Origin: Malus domestica
Taxonomy: Eukaryota > Streptophyta > Magnoliopsida > Rosales > Rosaceae
Direction: 5' to 3'
NCBI RefSeq assembly: GCF_042453785.1
Contig: NC_091676.1
Location: forward strand, 22,365,001-22,429,000
DNA length: 64,000 bases
Shown in pieces: positions 1-10,568 of this stretch (positions are counted from its first letter, which is position 1; every line of letters starts with the position of its first letter). The translations under genes were made by a program, and so were the position numbers. Under the pieces are notes generated by a model. The model did no database searches and was not told the origin of the DNA. It saw nothing but the letters and a program-made list of their open reading frames with translations.

Positions 1-136
1 AAATCCTAAAACAGTCATGAATTTGCTTGGTTTCCTAACTCACACTGGATTCCCCAAACTCAAGTCCATTATATAATATGTGGGGTCTGCTCTTTCCGTT
101 CACTCTTTACAAAGCGTCGTGACCATTCATTCAACA

Positions 137-1426
137 ATGTTCGGAAAAGTATACCACCGTCGCCACATAAAGAGAAGAACAATATCGCCAAATTGGTCTG
201 ACCTCCGATCTGAAATATTAGAGTTAATAATGAAAAATCTCTCCTTCCTCGACATGCTTCGATTTAAATCCGTTTGTTCTTCTTGGAATCAAGCCATGAA
301 ATGTTATTATGCCACATCGTTTCCGCAAACTTCTCCATGGCTAATGCTCCCTAGTGATCAAGAAAACGTTCATAACGATATTAGGACTCGGTGTTTCTAC
401 AGCCTTAAAGAAGATGAAGTCTACACTGTCAAGAACGTGTTACAAGAATGTCATGATGATTGGTGTGTTGGTTCATCACACGGTTGGCTGGTGATCATGG
501 ACAACAACGCAGTCCCACATCTTCTCAATCCCGTTTCGCGGCGTAGAATTCAACTCCCAAAAATTTGGTCTCTGCAAAATTGCCCCAGCAATCCTGACAG
601 CATTGAACAATTGCGCATGACTTTTATTTGCAAAGCTGTTCTCTCCTCCGACCCTTCTTGCAACGGCAACTTTGTTGTTGTGATAATTTATGGTGTGTTA
701 TCTTCAAAACTTGGATTTTGTAAGTATGGGGAGGAGGGCAGCAGATGGAGAGGCTTAGAAGGTGTGCATGGAGAATATTGTGATGTTATTTTTCACAAGG
801 AGAAGTTGTATGCATTGGCGGGGGATGGCTCGGTCGAAGTGTGGAGGGACTTCAACAACTCCTCTACTCCCATCAAAACTATGAATCTTCATCAGCCATA
901 TTCAGAGCTAGAAAATGTAAATCATATAATTAAGGACTTTTCCAAGGACAAATATTCTACTCAGACGTACTTGGTGGAGTCTTTGGGTGAGATATTGTCC
1001 GTGGGGCGAGTTATCGGCAACTTTGTCAACCATGAGGGCACGGCTATTCTTGAGGGGGATCTAGATGAGTATGGTTACTTCTGTCCCTACAGAACATTGC
1101 AGTTTTATGTCCTCAAGTTGAATTTCACAGCCAATAAGTGGGAGAAAATTGAATCTTTGCGCGGTCGAGCTTTATTTCTGGGCGGGAATCAATCAATGTC
1201 AGTGTCGACTCCCGATTTTCTAGAATGCGAAGAAAACTCAATTTACTTCACGGACGATCGATGGGACGAGATCAATTTCAACGCCGGCAGTGTTGACGAC
1301 AATGGTTATGGTGGTCATGATGTAGGAATATACAACATAGGCAACAAAGTTGTGAAGCCAATTTACCAATTTGAGAAGTGGAGAGTTGATCCACCACCCT
1401 TTTGGATAGTTCCTAACCCATGGTGA
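137..1426 (+). CDS. F-box/DUF295 domain protein
   Basis: Single-exon gene of 429 residues. The first in-frame ATG is at 137; the open frame begins earlier but without an ATG. An F-box-like segment lies at about residues 13-50, with the pattern LRSEILELIMKNL followed by LRFKSVCSSWNQ. The C-terminal half looks like DUF295, a beta-rich domain of plant F-box proteins: a WRDF motif, a KWEKIESL strand, an ALFLGGNQS turn, an NSIYFTDD motif, and a final PPPFWIVP. F-box proteins of this type are thought to be substrate-recognition subunits of SCF ubiquitin ligases, binding SKP1 through the F-box; the substrate is unknown. This family is very large and fast-evolving in plants, so orthology cannot be assigned. 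The frame is intact and the length is normal for the family. I see no transposon in the gene. Confidence 0.88.
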   Translation: MFGKVYHRRHIKRRTISPNWSDLRSEILELIMKNLSFLDMLRFKSVCSSWNQAMKCYYATSFPQTSPWLMLPSDQENVHNDIRTRCFYSLKEDEVYTVKNVLQECHDDWCVGSSHGWLVIMDNNAVPHLLNPVSRRRIQLPKIWSLQNCPSNPDSIEQLRMTFICKAVLSSDPSCNGNFVVVIIYGVLSSKLGFCKYGEEGSRWRGLEGVHGEYCDVIFHKEKLYALAGDGSVEVWRDFNNSSTPIKTMNLHQPYSELENVNHIIKDFSKDKYSTQTYLVESLGEILSVGRVIGNFVNHEGTAILEGDLDEYGYFCPYRTLQFYVLKLNFTANKWEKIESLRGRALFLGGNQSMSVSTPDFLECEENSIYFTDDRWDEINFNAGSVDDNGYGGHDVGIYNIGNKVVKPIYQFEKWRVDPPPFWIVPNPW

Positions 1427-1843
1427 GAGTAGATAGTACACAAAATGGATGTGTTGGGTAATTGATCTCATTTCTTTTATATATAAATTAATATGTGAAC
1501 ACCAAAATTACTGGAAGAGGGCGAGGTTACAAGTCAATGTTTCTCTATCCAGCTTTCTAGCATGTAGAGCAACCAAACAACAGCAGGAAGTATAAAAAAT
1601 AGAAGCCAATCATTTCTACATTCTCCAGGTAACCTTCATTCCATACTTGGATGGGGCACGTAAACAATCTCGAGCGGCTGCTGACTGCTGGTTCAGCAGT
1701 AGCCGCAAAATATGCTTCTACCGTAAGCAAGATAAACTGGAGGCCACAAAATGTCAAAACGCTTCAGCTTGAGTGAATTCATCTGACTTTGACAATGCTT
1801 GTTTGCGATTGATGGCCACTATATTGCATCATCTGGAACTTTA
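1427..1843. other. short convergent intergenic spacer
   Basis: About 0.4 kb between the stop codon of the F-box gene and the stop codon of gatB, which converge here. It must hold both 3' UTRs. No other gene, repeat or RNA was recognised. Confidence 0.6.
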
Positions 1844-4800
1844 TCAGCTTTTGGCGTTTAATTTCTCTAAAAGGATCTTGTTTAGGACTCCTGGATTTGC
1901 TTTTCCTTTTGATAGTTTCATTACCTGCAAAGGGTTAAAATGTTCAAAACCATCTCACTCAACTTAAGAAACACTATTAAAAACGGAGCATATGGATTAC
2001 CGTTTCACAAAATTTTACCTGCCCGGCAAAATAACCTTGCAGTTTAGTTTTTCCACCACGATATTGTTCCAGCTGCTTTGGATTCTCTGACACCACCTTT
2101 TCCACCATTTTTTCAATCTCAGCAGGATCTACTATCTGTTACAAACACGTCTTTAGAGGACCGTTAATTTGTTACGAAGTTCTAAACCATATTATCATCG
2201 TAAGATGATTTTATTTCGCTGTTTGATTGGCTGCATGCAGCTGTGCATAAATTTTATATGACATCATCCAACATAATTACTCTCTAACTGGAAACTAAGC
2301 AGACAAATTAGTAGGATCAATCAGTTATTTTAGGGTGAGATGAATTGTTATATTGTATTTGAATCTCCAGTGCTATCCTTACTTTAACTCACATAAAGTA
2401 GGGGCACATGAACAAATCAAAATTATGTCTTTTGACTTCTGAAACTAGATAACATCTGCGAAACATGTCAAAAATAAGATACAATACCACCAATTTTACC
2501 AATCTGGTAAGCGGGAAATAATCCAGAGCCTAGACGACATTGTTATTTTTAGAAATATTGCGATGATGTTGAAGTTAACACAAAAAAAAAAATGAATGCT
2601 ATATTAGGCCAAGGCACATGATGCTTGAGAAGGTGCTCAACCTTCGGCACATTTTTAATCTAGCATAGGATCGGAGAATCAGATAAAATTACTGAACTTC
2701 GGATATAAGGGCAATTAAGTTTCAAAGTGGAGACAGACAATTATAAGAATGAATCACACCTCAAACATCTGACCATTTAAAAATAAGGAAAACTAACGAA
2801 AAATCCAAAAAAAACTTTAGTTTTAATGAAAAAGGACAAATAAAGGTGTAGTGAATAGTATCAGAAAAAGGTAAAAATGTGGTTTTTCATTAAAAGTGAA
2901 CAGTACCGGGAGTGTTCCGTTAAAACTCCCAAAAAAATAACAAGCCTGGCAATAAAGTGAACTTGCCTGTACTAAATCTTTTTCTTCAATCAGTCCCTTC
3001 ACAGTACCACCCCTGGCTAGAAGCTCAAACAGTATCTGCAAATTCGATTGATCTTTTAGAAATACATAAAATTGTAAATGTAGTCCGAAAGAAGAAAACA
3101 AAACCTGTTACCTCTTTTCCTATTTTCCCACTAATAGTCCCATCTTTTATGGAAGCTATTAACTCAGCCAACTCTTGGGGGCTAAGCTTAATCTCATTGA
3201 TGGTCAATTTTTCATTTTTCATGTAAGCAGCAATATCACCCATTATCCAGTTGGTAGCTAGCTTCACATCAGCACCCTTTGTAATAGTAGTATCAAAAAA
3301 CTCTGCAACCTATGGTATACATAAAGCAATCAGCCCCGCTTCACATATTACATATGATGCCATTTTTGAAGACAAAAACAAAAATAATAGGCATGCATAT
3401 CATGCCATTTAGATAATCATCAACCACTTGAACATTGAATGGATGAAATGACTAACTAAAGGCTTTTCTTAGTAATTTCAAAAGGGAACCAGCCATTGAC
3501 ACTAAAAACATCTGGTTTAAAACACACAGTAAGAGACTGATAGACACTTAAGAGAAAGATGGCCAGTCCATCAAAGGTACAATTGCTAGCATTGTAAGTA
3601 AATATTAATTTTTCTTTTGTTCTTTGTTTCTTTGTTTCTTTCTTTGTGTGAATTGTGTGACCTGGGGAATATAGAGCAACTCCCAACAGAGCAAGCATTC
3701 ATAATTTCTACTTCTTTTGTTTCAGTCATAATTTCTACTTCTGTTTCTTACTTTAACTCTCAAATTCTAGAAATTTAAAGCAACTCCAAGACAGAGAAAG
3801 CATTCAGAACAATATTCCAGAGAACTTACGTTTACGTCGTTGGCCAGAAAAAGAACATCCTGCATACTCAGACCCATCTTTTCATATCTCCGACGCTTCG
3901 TTTCTGGAAGTTCAGGCAATGTATTACGAATACCATCAACATAGTCTTGGGTGAGGAAAACTCCTGGAAGGTCTGGTTCTGGGAAATATCGGTAATCAGC
4001 AAGTCCTTCTTTCTTTCTCATTGTAACTGTTTTCTGAACAGCACAATAAAGTTAACAGAAGCACGTAGCTGGACACAGAGGAACGTTTTACACAATAAGG
4101 ATGATAAAGGTGCTATCACCTGAGCTCCTTCTTCCCATAGACGAGTTTCCTGCACAATTTCTTTGTCCTCGCCTTGACTATGAAGAAGCACCTGCCTGGA
4201 GATTTCATAATCTATTGCCCTGCTCACAGAGGAAAATGAATTCAAATTTTTTATCTCCACCTGCCAATATGTAGTAGGAAGAATTACATCAGTCCCTGAA
4301 AACAAATAGTGTATTTCTAATCCAAGGCTGTGACTTTGACAGTGATGATATAAAGGCTTGACATAACCTATTTAATAGTGTATTTCTTTATGTTAAAAAG
4401 TATTTTCCATATCTCATTATGTCATTCAGGTAAGATCTTTGTCAATCACAAAATGCTTCCTTTCTGAGAAGATGTCACCAGAGGATGAAAAATTATAACA
4501 TTCTGTGGATATTCTTCAATGCAGGAAACTTTTAGAAATAAGGCATCTTTAATTTGAGAAACAAATGAGAATGCATTGAGAAGTACTAATTCCATTCTAC
4601 CCTTTTCTAAAAAATCGGTGTTTCCTTTAAAACGTTATAAAAGTACGGACTATTTGCAAAGAACAAATTCTACTTTATTCCAAGAACCTACCAGCTTGAC
4701 AGTTTCAATCAGTTTCCATAGCTGAAATTTTGGTAAATACCCCAGTTCTTTGTTCTCTCTTTTTTTTCCCGTGTTTCTCTTTATACTAGATTTGTAGTTG

Positions 4801-6016
4801 TTAAAAAAAAAAAACAGAAAATGTGTAAAGTAACTTACTTACCTTTGTCCCAAACTCTATGTGCCCAATTGGTCGAACAGAGATATTCACATCACAACGA
4901 AGTGAACCTTCTTGCATATTCCCATTACTCACTCCCAAGTACCGAACCAACCTCTGTAATTCTGCAGCATATTCTGCAGCTTCAATACCAGTTCTCATAT
5001 CAGGTTCAGAAACAATCTCAAGCAAAGGCACCCCGGCTCTGTTTAAATCAACCTGCATGAAATAAACAAATAGTATCCAGAAAGGTGATAGTGTTAACCT
5101 CAGCCTCTCATAACCTTACATAACTATGAGAAGTAGATTTCTATATATACATAAATAGTAATTGTTATTCCACAGTAAATTCAAAGGACATACAAAACTG
5201 AATTTATGCAGTATCCGTAACACTACACTAATCTAATGAAGCCTTTAAAGTAGTACAACAAATAAAAGAAAATAGGAAACAAAGAAATTTCACAGAGAAA
5301 AAAAAAACAGAATGTGGTTCTCTATTTTATAACTTATAAGATGTAGAACAACGTTGATTTAAAAGTATGAAAGGAAAGGTACTTTCCTGTGAGTAACTTC
5401 CACCTTCTGAATGAAGCAGCTTCCCTGCATCCTCTTCCATGTGAACTCTTGTAATGCCGAATTTCCTATGCCCGCCACCATACTCCAAAGGAAGATCCAC
5501 ATCAATGTAGCCACCAGTAGCAATTGGAACATCAAACTGTGATATTTGGTAACCCTTCGGAAGGTCCGGGTAAAAGTACTGTTTCCTATCAAACTTTGAG
5601 TTGAATGACAATTTGCAATTGAGTGAAAGCCCGACTTTAACTGCAGACTCAATGACCTTCATGTTCAAAACCGGTAAAGCACCAGGCAGACCCATGCATA
5701 CGGGGCAGACGCTAGTGTTCGGTAGAGAGCCATAATTATAAGGGCAACTACAAAAGGCCTTGGTAAGAGTGTTGAGCTGGACATGAGTTTCTATACCTAT
5801 GACTGCTTCATAGTCCTTTGAGGCTTTCTCGAGTGTTTTGTTCTGAATATTCGGTGCTACTTTCACTTGCGGCTTAACCTTATCTTGTGTAGCGGCTGTC
5901 CGGGTTTGTGCGCTCCTCATTGTGCAATACAAAATGACATCTTTTCTTCTAAGTAGTGCAGTTGTATGGAGCAAACAAGGGTTCGTATGAAGGCTTCTAA
6001 AGATCGTGGAAGCCAT
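1844..6016 (-). CDS. GATB: glutamyl-tRNA(Gln) amidotransferase subunit B, organellar (8 exons)
   Basis: Encodes GatB of the GatCAB complex, which converts Glu-tRNA(Gln) to Gln-tRNA(Gln) in chloroplasts and mitochondria. Exons on the minus strand: 6016-5387, 5052-4843, 4260-4120, 4033-3830, 3309-3112, 3035-2967, 2135-2019, 1924-1844. All joins keep the frame, giving 549 residues. Residues 1 to about 65 look like a Ser/Thr/basic organelle presequence. The GatB core starts at [13 protein letters not shown], followed by [15 protein letters not shown], the [15 protein letters not shown] segment, [19 protein letters not shown], and the C-terminal tRNA-binding (YqeY-like) region ending in [17 protein letters not shown]. 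Oddities: the intron 1 donor reads CAG/GAAAGT, one base from CAG/GTAAGT, and the intron 6 donor is CAG/GCAAGT (GC-AG class). The ATG at 6016 is the conventional start; a longer N-terminus is possible (see 6443-6715). Confidence 0.93.
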
Positions 6017-6442
6017 CTTCGTAACCCAGCTGGATATCAAACAATGCAAGGGCTGTCTTCCCAACCATTAAGAAATGCATGAATTAGTTGAAAAGAAAGA
6101 CTAAGAGTCTAAAGTTAACTGTAACAGCTACAACTGAATGAAAGTAATATTTTTCAAGGATAATATATAATCCTAGGTTTCTAACCGTGCCATTCGCCTA
6201 TTCGAAAACAAAGCACATCATAATCCAATTTAATCCATCGAATACAAACACAAACACAAAACCCAGTTCCAGTTTCGCCCAAAGGGCAAGATTTTCCCAC
6301 TGAGACAATCCATCAAACTACTGATGGGCATCACAATTATCCCAAGAACACAACGCACAATGCAAAAAAGGGTGTTCATTGTAATATATCACAATTTGAA
6401 AGGCAATCAACAGAATTCAAATGAGGAAGAGGGAAGACTTAC

Positions 6443-6715
6443 CTGTGCTTCGTCGAAGAAGTTATAGGTTGGTTCAGAGTTGAGACTCGCGGTTGGACCG
6501 TTGGAGCAGCTCTCACAGCTGCTTAAACAAGAGGAAGAAGAAGAAGAGTAGGGTCGACAGAGGAAGGAGGAGGCGGAAGCAGTTGCATTAAGAGAGGTAA
6601 GGGGCGGCAACAATGGCGGATGGGCGAGGAGTGAGTGAGTGGAGTGGCTACAATAGGATCGTGTGGTGGGAGAAGAGGTCGGGGATATGAAACATGGGAT
6701 AATTGCGATCACCAT
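6443..6715 (-). other. possible alternative 5' coding exon of gatB
   Basis: An open frame from an ATG at 6715 runs 91 codons to a good donor (CAG/GTAAGT, boundary at 6443). An acceptor-like AG on the minus strand ends at 6053, after a pyrimidine-rich stretch. The frame continues in phase through 12 further codons into the ATG of gatB at 6016. The encoded segment is rich in Ser, Pro and Thr with few acidic residues in its first 70 positions, as in plastid transit peptides. It could give a second, differently targeted GatB isoform, or it could be a 5' UTR exon with an incidental open frame. The splice is inferred from sequence only. Confidence 0.4.
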
Positions 6716-8574
6716 AAAAAATGAGGTCCGTTTCTACCGTTGGATTATTGGGTGGGATTTAATCTCACATCCACTCCACCGTTGGATTGGATCTTTTCTC
6801 ATAGTCAGAGAGCTTTCTCTCTCTGGCGACTTGCGGGCTGCGACGACCATCACCATCGTCTCCTTCCAAACCTTCCAAACGCCACCACCCCCATACGGCC
6901 ATCTCGGACCACTTTACGCCATCGGCGAGCAACCCCCACCCCCGTCTCTGATTTTCGTCGCGCTCTGGCTCTCTCACCCTCCTTCTCACAGCTCTCTCGG
7001 GATCAATCTCGCATCTCATCTCAGGAACAGGCAAGTGAGTTTCTTTTGGTATTTTTGGGTTACTTATTTATTTATGTTTGTGTTAAATCATTAATTTCTT
7101 TTGGAACAAAGAGAACCCAGAACTTGATCAGCAGTCCATTGTCCGAAAATCGATTTGAGTTGTAGAGTTTCTTTAAGTTGTGGACAACAATGTTTGTTCT
7201 CTAGTTCTGCAGTATTTATGTACACTATATGGAATCTAGTGTTTGTTGGATTGACAATATTGGTTAATCACATTTATTTAGTTGAATTTGCATTAAGATT
7301 TTTGTTTCTTGATTGTGTTAGTTTCAGATACAGAGATTGAGAACATGAGTGTTCTTTTTAAGTATCATATAGTTGTAAATATGATACTTATGCGAGATCG
7401 GAGTTAAACAACAAAACTATATCCGCATCCAAATTGGACATATGCTTAATAGAATTTCAGTTTGTGTTTTTATAGGTTTTGAACTTTTTATGCAAACAAC
7501 ACTGTATTCACATTTGTTTGTTAACTCGTGAGTTTTGACAGTGTTATAGATTTGTATGTTTTTTTTGTTCAGGAATTTGATGTGATTGTAGGGAAATTTA
7601 TACAGGGAACAAATTGACATTTCGATTGATATAATGGATAGCATTTTATAAACTTGGTCGACACGAAAAGTTTTGTTATGAACTTGACTGTTAATTTTTC
7701 AACAGTTAACATTTCAATCCAACAAAAATAAAAACAGTTAAAATTATTTTATTCACTTCCTATTTTTAATGTGAAATTTGTTATTAGATAGTTAAATTTT
7801 ATTGCAAATCGAACCCAAAACGTGTTATGTAACTAGTCAATCTTCTTAGTCCCATATTAGACCAAACCAATGTTAGTATTATTACTCAGTTACTTAAGAT
7901 GTGAACTTTATGTGCAGGTACACCAAGATGGAGAGAAGATATGAACACCTTAGTTCATTAAATTTATTCATCATCAAAGCTATTTGAACATCTTCAATGT
8001 AAAAACAATGCCCTTCTTTACTTTCAAATCCCAGATCTAGCCCTACAAAAATGGTGGGACGAAGAGACACTTCCTCCCACTCCTCCTCTTGTCGCTTTCC
8101 ATCCTCTTCATCTTCTTCTCCTATCAGTTATTACCACTCCTCTCTCCCCCACTCACCCCCAAAAAGGAAAATGTGAAAGGGTTTATGGTCAGTGTTAGTG
8201 CTGGATTGTCTGATACCTGGATTTCTTCTACTTTAAGCATTGTCTGATTGTGTTGTCTGATCTTGTTGGTGTAGATTATCCAAGAATGTTATAAGATACT
8301 CGTTTGCATGATTGTATTAGGCAAAGGAAAATCAAATTTAAATTTCAGTTTTGGAATATTTGGATTTGAATGAATTTGTGAAGAGAAAATAAGGTTGCAA
8401 TTAAGTAAATCATCTTTTAGCTTGCCACATTTCTTTTTCATTTTTATTCATGAAAACAAATGGAAAAGAAACGGCGAACCTATTTATTCGATTTGTTGTT
8501 GGCTTATGGGTGAATAGAACACAGTAGCAAAATACAATTGGATTACTTTTATTTGATTTGTTGTTTGCTTATAG
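6716..8574. promoter_or_regulatory. intergenic region between gatB and the decayed glycosyltransferase gene
   Basis: About 1.86 kb between two divergent transcription units. The left part (6780-7030) is CT-rich on +, with a TCTCTCTCT run, and ends near a donor-like CAA/GTGAGT at about 7033. It could be a 5' UTR exon of the + strand gene. A short Ser-rich open frame on + starts at an ATG near 8051. The rest is AT-rich. No promoter element or gene was firmly identified. Confidence 0.35.
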
Positions 8575-9085
8575 GTAAACACGGGAACAAACTACAAATG
8601 AATGATAGAACACGACTCTTCTTGTACCAACTAGTTGGCACTTGGAAAGAGTTCAGGGTGTGGTATGACAATCACAAGGCAAAGGGCATTAAGCCATTTC
8701 TTCATGGCATGGTACTTTATTACTTCTAACAATTCGATTTCTGGATTTTTTTTTTTTCTTTTTTAATTTTTAACTTTTTACTATCTCACTCATTCCTCAG
8801 TTGAGATGATAAATTCGTGTGCAGGTGACGACAGGGTGAGATGATTCCCATATACTGTATGAAGGTTCTCTTGATTCGGATTTTTGGGATATGCAACCGT
8901 TGAGTGATCTTAAGTGGTATGATTTTTGTTTCAGAGAAGTATTTCCCGACACAGTTATTGGGACTTGGGACCTTTGATGAACTCGGGTCTCTTCTTAATT
9001 CTGTGCAGAAACATGACACTGTTATCGTAGTGAGCCTATTTGGGGTATCCGAGCTGGCAATAAGGAACTTGTTCTGCCACTTTGA

Positions 9086-10131
9086 GGGGGCGTTTGTTTC
9101 ACATCCTTAGGAGGGACTGGACTGGACTGGACTACAGTCCCATGTTTGATAGGTGATGGAACTAAGTTAAGTGGGACTAAAGGGGACTCGTGTGGACTAG
9201 AGGCCTCCTTAAAGGTTCTTAGCGAGGCACTCCCCAAACCATGGGACTTGCTAAGACCGGCTTCTTCCTCCTCCCTGAGAGCCCTTCTGTGAGTTCTGGG
9301 CTTCTTCCTCCTCCCTGCGAGGGTTCTTCCACCACCAAAAAATGGCCAAATTTGTTCTATCACAAACTACAGCAAGCACATAACAAACGCATTAATTCAA
9401 TCTTTTCTCAGTTTTCCTACCAACCAAACAAAATTAAACCCAAAACCACATGAAATGAAAGAAATTAACCTCCAGAACTCCTCGACGGTAATGAAGGTGT
9501 AGATCGGGCCGATGGAGCTGCCCCAATCCTCATGCTTGGACTTGGCGGACTTTGCGGTAGGGCTATTGAACCAGAAGGTCCAGGAGTGCTCCAGGGCGTG
9601 AGACTGCGGCGCAATTCCCTTCGAAGGCTTCGACGACGCCGAGTCTTGGTTGCCGACGATCTCTCCTTCTTCGGGCTCGTCGTCATCCTCCCTCGGCTTA
9701 GCGTTCGCCTCGGTCTTTAGAGGAATCACAACAGCAAAGAAAAGGAAAGGGAAAAAAAAAAGAGAACAAAAGGGGGTGATGAATGACGCTGTTTTGAGGG
9801 AGGAGAGAGTGGAAAGGAAAAGAAAAAGACGAATAGAGGGAGAGGGTCGGAGCAAAATTAGGAAGAAATGGAGATGGGTGGTTTCAGAATGAAAAAGCAA
9901 ATAGACAGTGGAAGTAATAAAATATTACTAAATATGTATTAAATAATATAAAATATTAATAAAATATAAATGAAAAAATATAATATTAGAATTTGTTGTT
10001 ATCCTGTTGTTTAGTCCAACACTGCATCAAACGCTTCACTGAGACAGTCCAACTTAGTCTAGTCTAACCCAGTCCAACTTAATCCCTAAAGCTAGTCCAG
10101 TCCGAGATAGTCCGGTGCAACAAACGCACCC
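9086..10131. mobile_element. 1.05-kb TIR DNA transposon (PIF/Harbinger-like?) with captured gene fragment
   Basis: Left end GGGGGCGTTTGTT and right end AACAAACGCACCC form an imperfect terminal inverted repeat. It extends inward as repeated GGACTGGACTGGACTAC-type motifs, inverted near 10030-10110. Flanking TGA at 9083-9085 and 10132-10134 is a 3-bp target duplication. It falls inside a codon run of the interrupted glycosyltransferase gene, so removing the element restores continuous sequence. No transposase was found; the inside holds an eIF4E fragment and AT-rich filler. The 3-bp duplication and G-rich end suggest PIF/Harbinger, whose usual duplication is TWA, so the superfamily is uncertain. 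Confidence 0.78.
9470..9717 (-). pseudogene. eIF4E exon-1 fragment captured by transposon
   Basis: The minus strand encodes an acidic N-terminal stretch ([13 protein letters not shown]). The family signature [11 protein letters not shown] follows, then [13 protein letters not shown] and TVEEFW. This is the first third of plant eIF4E, the mRNA cap-binding initiation factor, including the first cap-stacking Trp of the DWGSS segment. Similarity ends at TGGAG/GTTAAT, where the exon 1 donor would be, and the sequence then runs into intron-like DNA. No start codon matches an eIF4E N-terminus. The upstream flank (9718-9900) is pyrimidine-rich, like a 5' UTR. The later exons, with the second cap-binding Trp and the rest of the fold, are absent, so no working factor is possible. 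Confidence 0.82.
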
Positions 10132-10288
10132 TGAGAGTCTAAATATATGGCACTATGTACTTGTCTGGCAAGAAGAGGATATCCGGTGATTGGTACAAAC
10201 CTGTTTCTGAAGAGTGTAGAAGCTTACAAATTAATGTCTCTCCAAGATTCATATGCGGAAATGATCAAGGCCTATGTATTAAGAAAGT

Positions 10289-10296
10289 GTTTATGT
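10289..10296. repeat. left target duplication GTTTA plus first 3 bases of the split LTR
   Basis: GTTTA at 10289-10293 matches GTTTA at 40169-40173. It is followed by TGT (10294-10296), the first bases of the LTR that otherwise starts at 37816 (TGTTACACC). TATGT at 10292-10296 is the target duplication of the copia element beginning at 10297 and recurs at 37814-37818. The two overlapping duplications show the order: LTR first, copia second. Confidence 0.85.
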
Positions 10297-10564
10297 TGAA
10301 AGATTAAATAGTGCAGGGAAATAACATAAAGAACACGCTGTTGAAATTTTGGATGATCTTCATTGATCTCAGTATATTGTATTTATACAAATTTATAGAG
10401 GGTTTACAAGCTTTGACAATTTGCATAAGGAAAGACTCTACAAATCAATATTTACATAAAATCAAGGATCTTAATAAGGTAAATGAATATGATCACGAAA
10501 TCATCTATTGGACAGATGATTTCGTGGCCTGATGAGCATGATTGTCTCCATCTTGTTTATCACA
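10297..10564 (-). repeat. LTR of copia C2 (left copy, 3' LTR)
   Basis: It matches 37511-37787 apart from scattered substitutions and a short indel. It begins immediately after TATGT and ends in TATCACA, the inverse of the TGTGATA start. Confidence 0.88.
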
Positions 10565-10568
10565 CCCC

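Larger units (their letters stand above)
8575..10293 (+). pseudogene. decayed nucleotide-diphospho-sugar transferase-like gene, 5' part
   Basis: Coding-like pieces on +. An exon at about 8575-8709 (acceptor TTATAG/GT, donor ATG/GTACTT) contains LFLYQLVGTWKEF. A second begins near 8825 and contains SDFWDMQPLSDLKWYDF. The frame then shifts near 8968 to one reading SVQKHDTVIVVSLFGVSEL and NLFCHFE. A TIR element interrupts at 9085. The same frame resumes at 10132 (SLNIWHYVLVWQ), shifts again, and continues with LARRGYPVIGTNLFLKSVEA. It stops at the LTR insertion after 10293 and resumes at 40174. The later pieces resemble, from memory, GT77-type plant sugar transferases such as the RAY1 group, but I could not check this. 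At least two frameshifts and two insertions make this a pseudogene. The 5' end is not defined. Confidence 0.6.

Noticed and set aside
6663..7165. Overlapping + strand open frames near 6.7-7.2 kb
   Set aside because: Pyrimidine-rich, no domain, different frames overlap. Better explained as a leader or promoter region.
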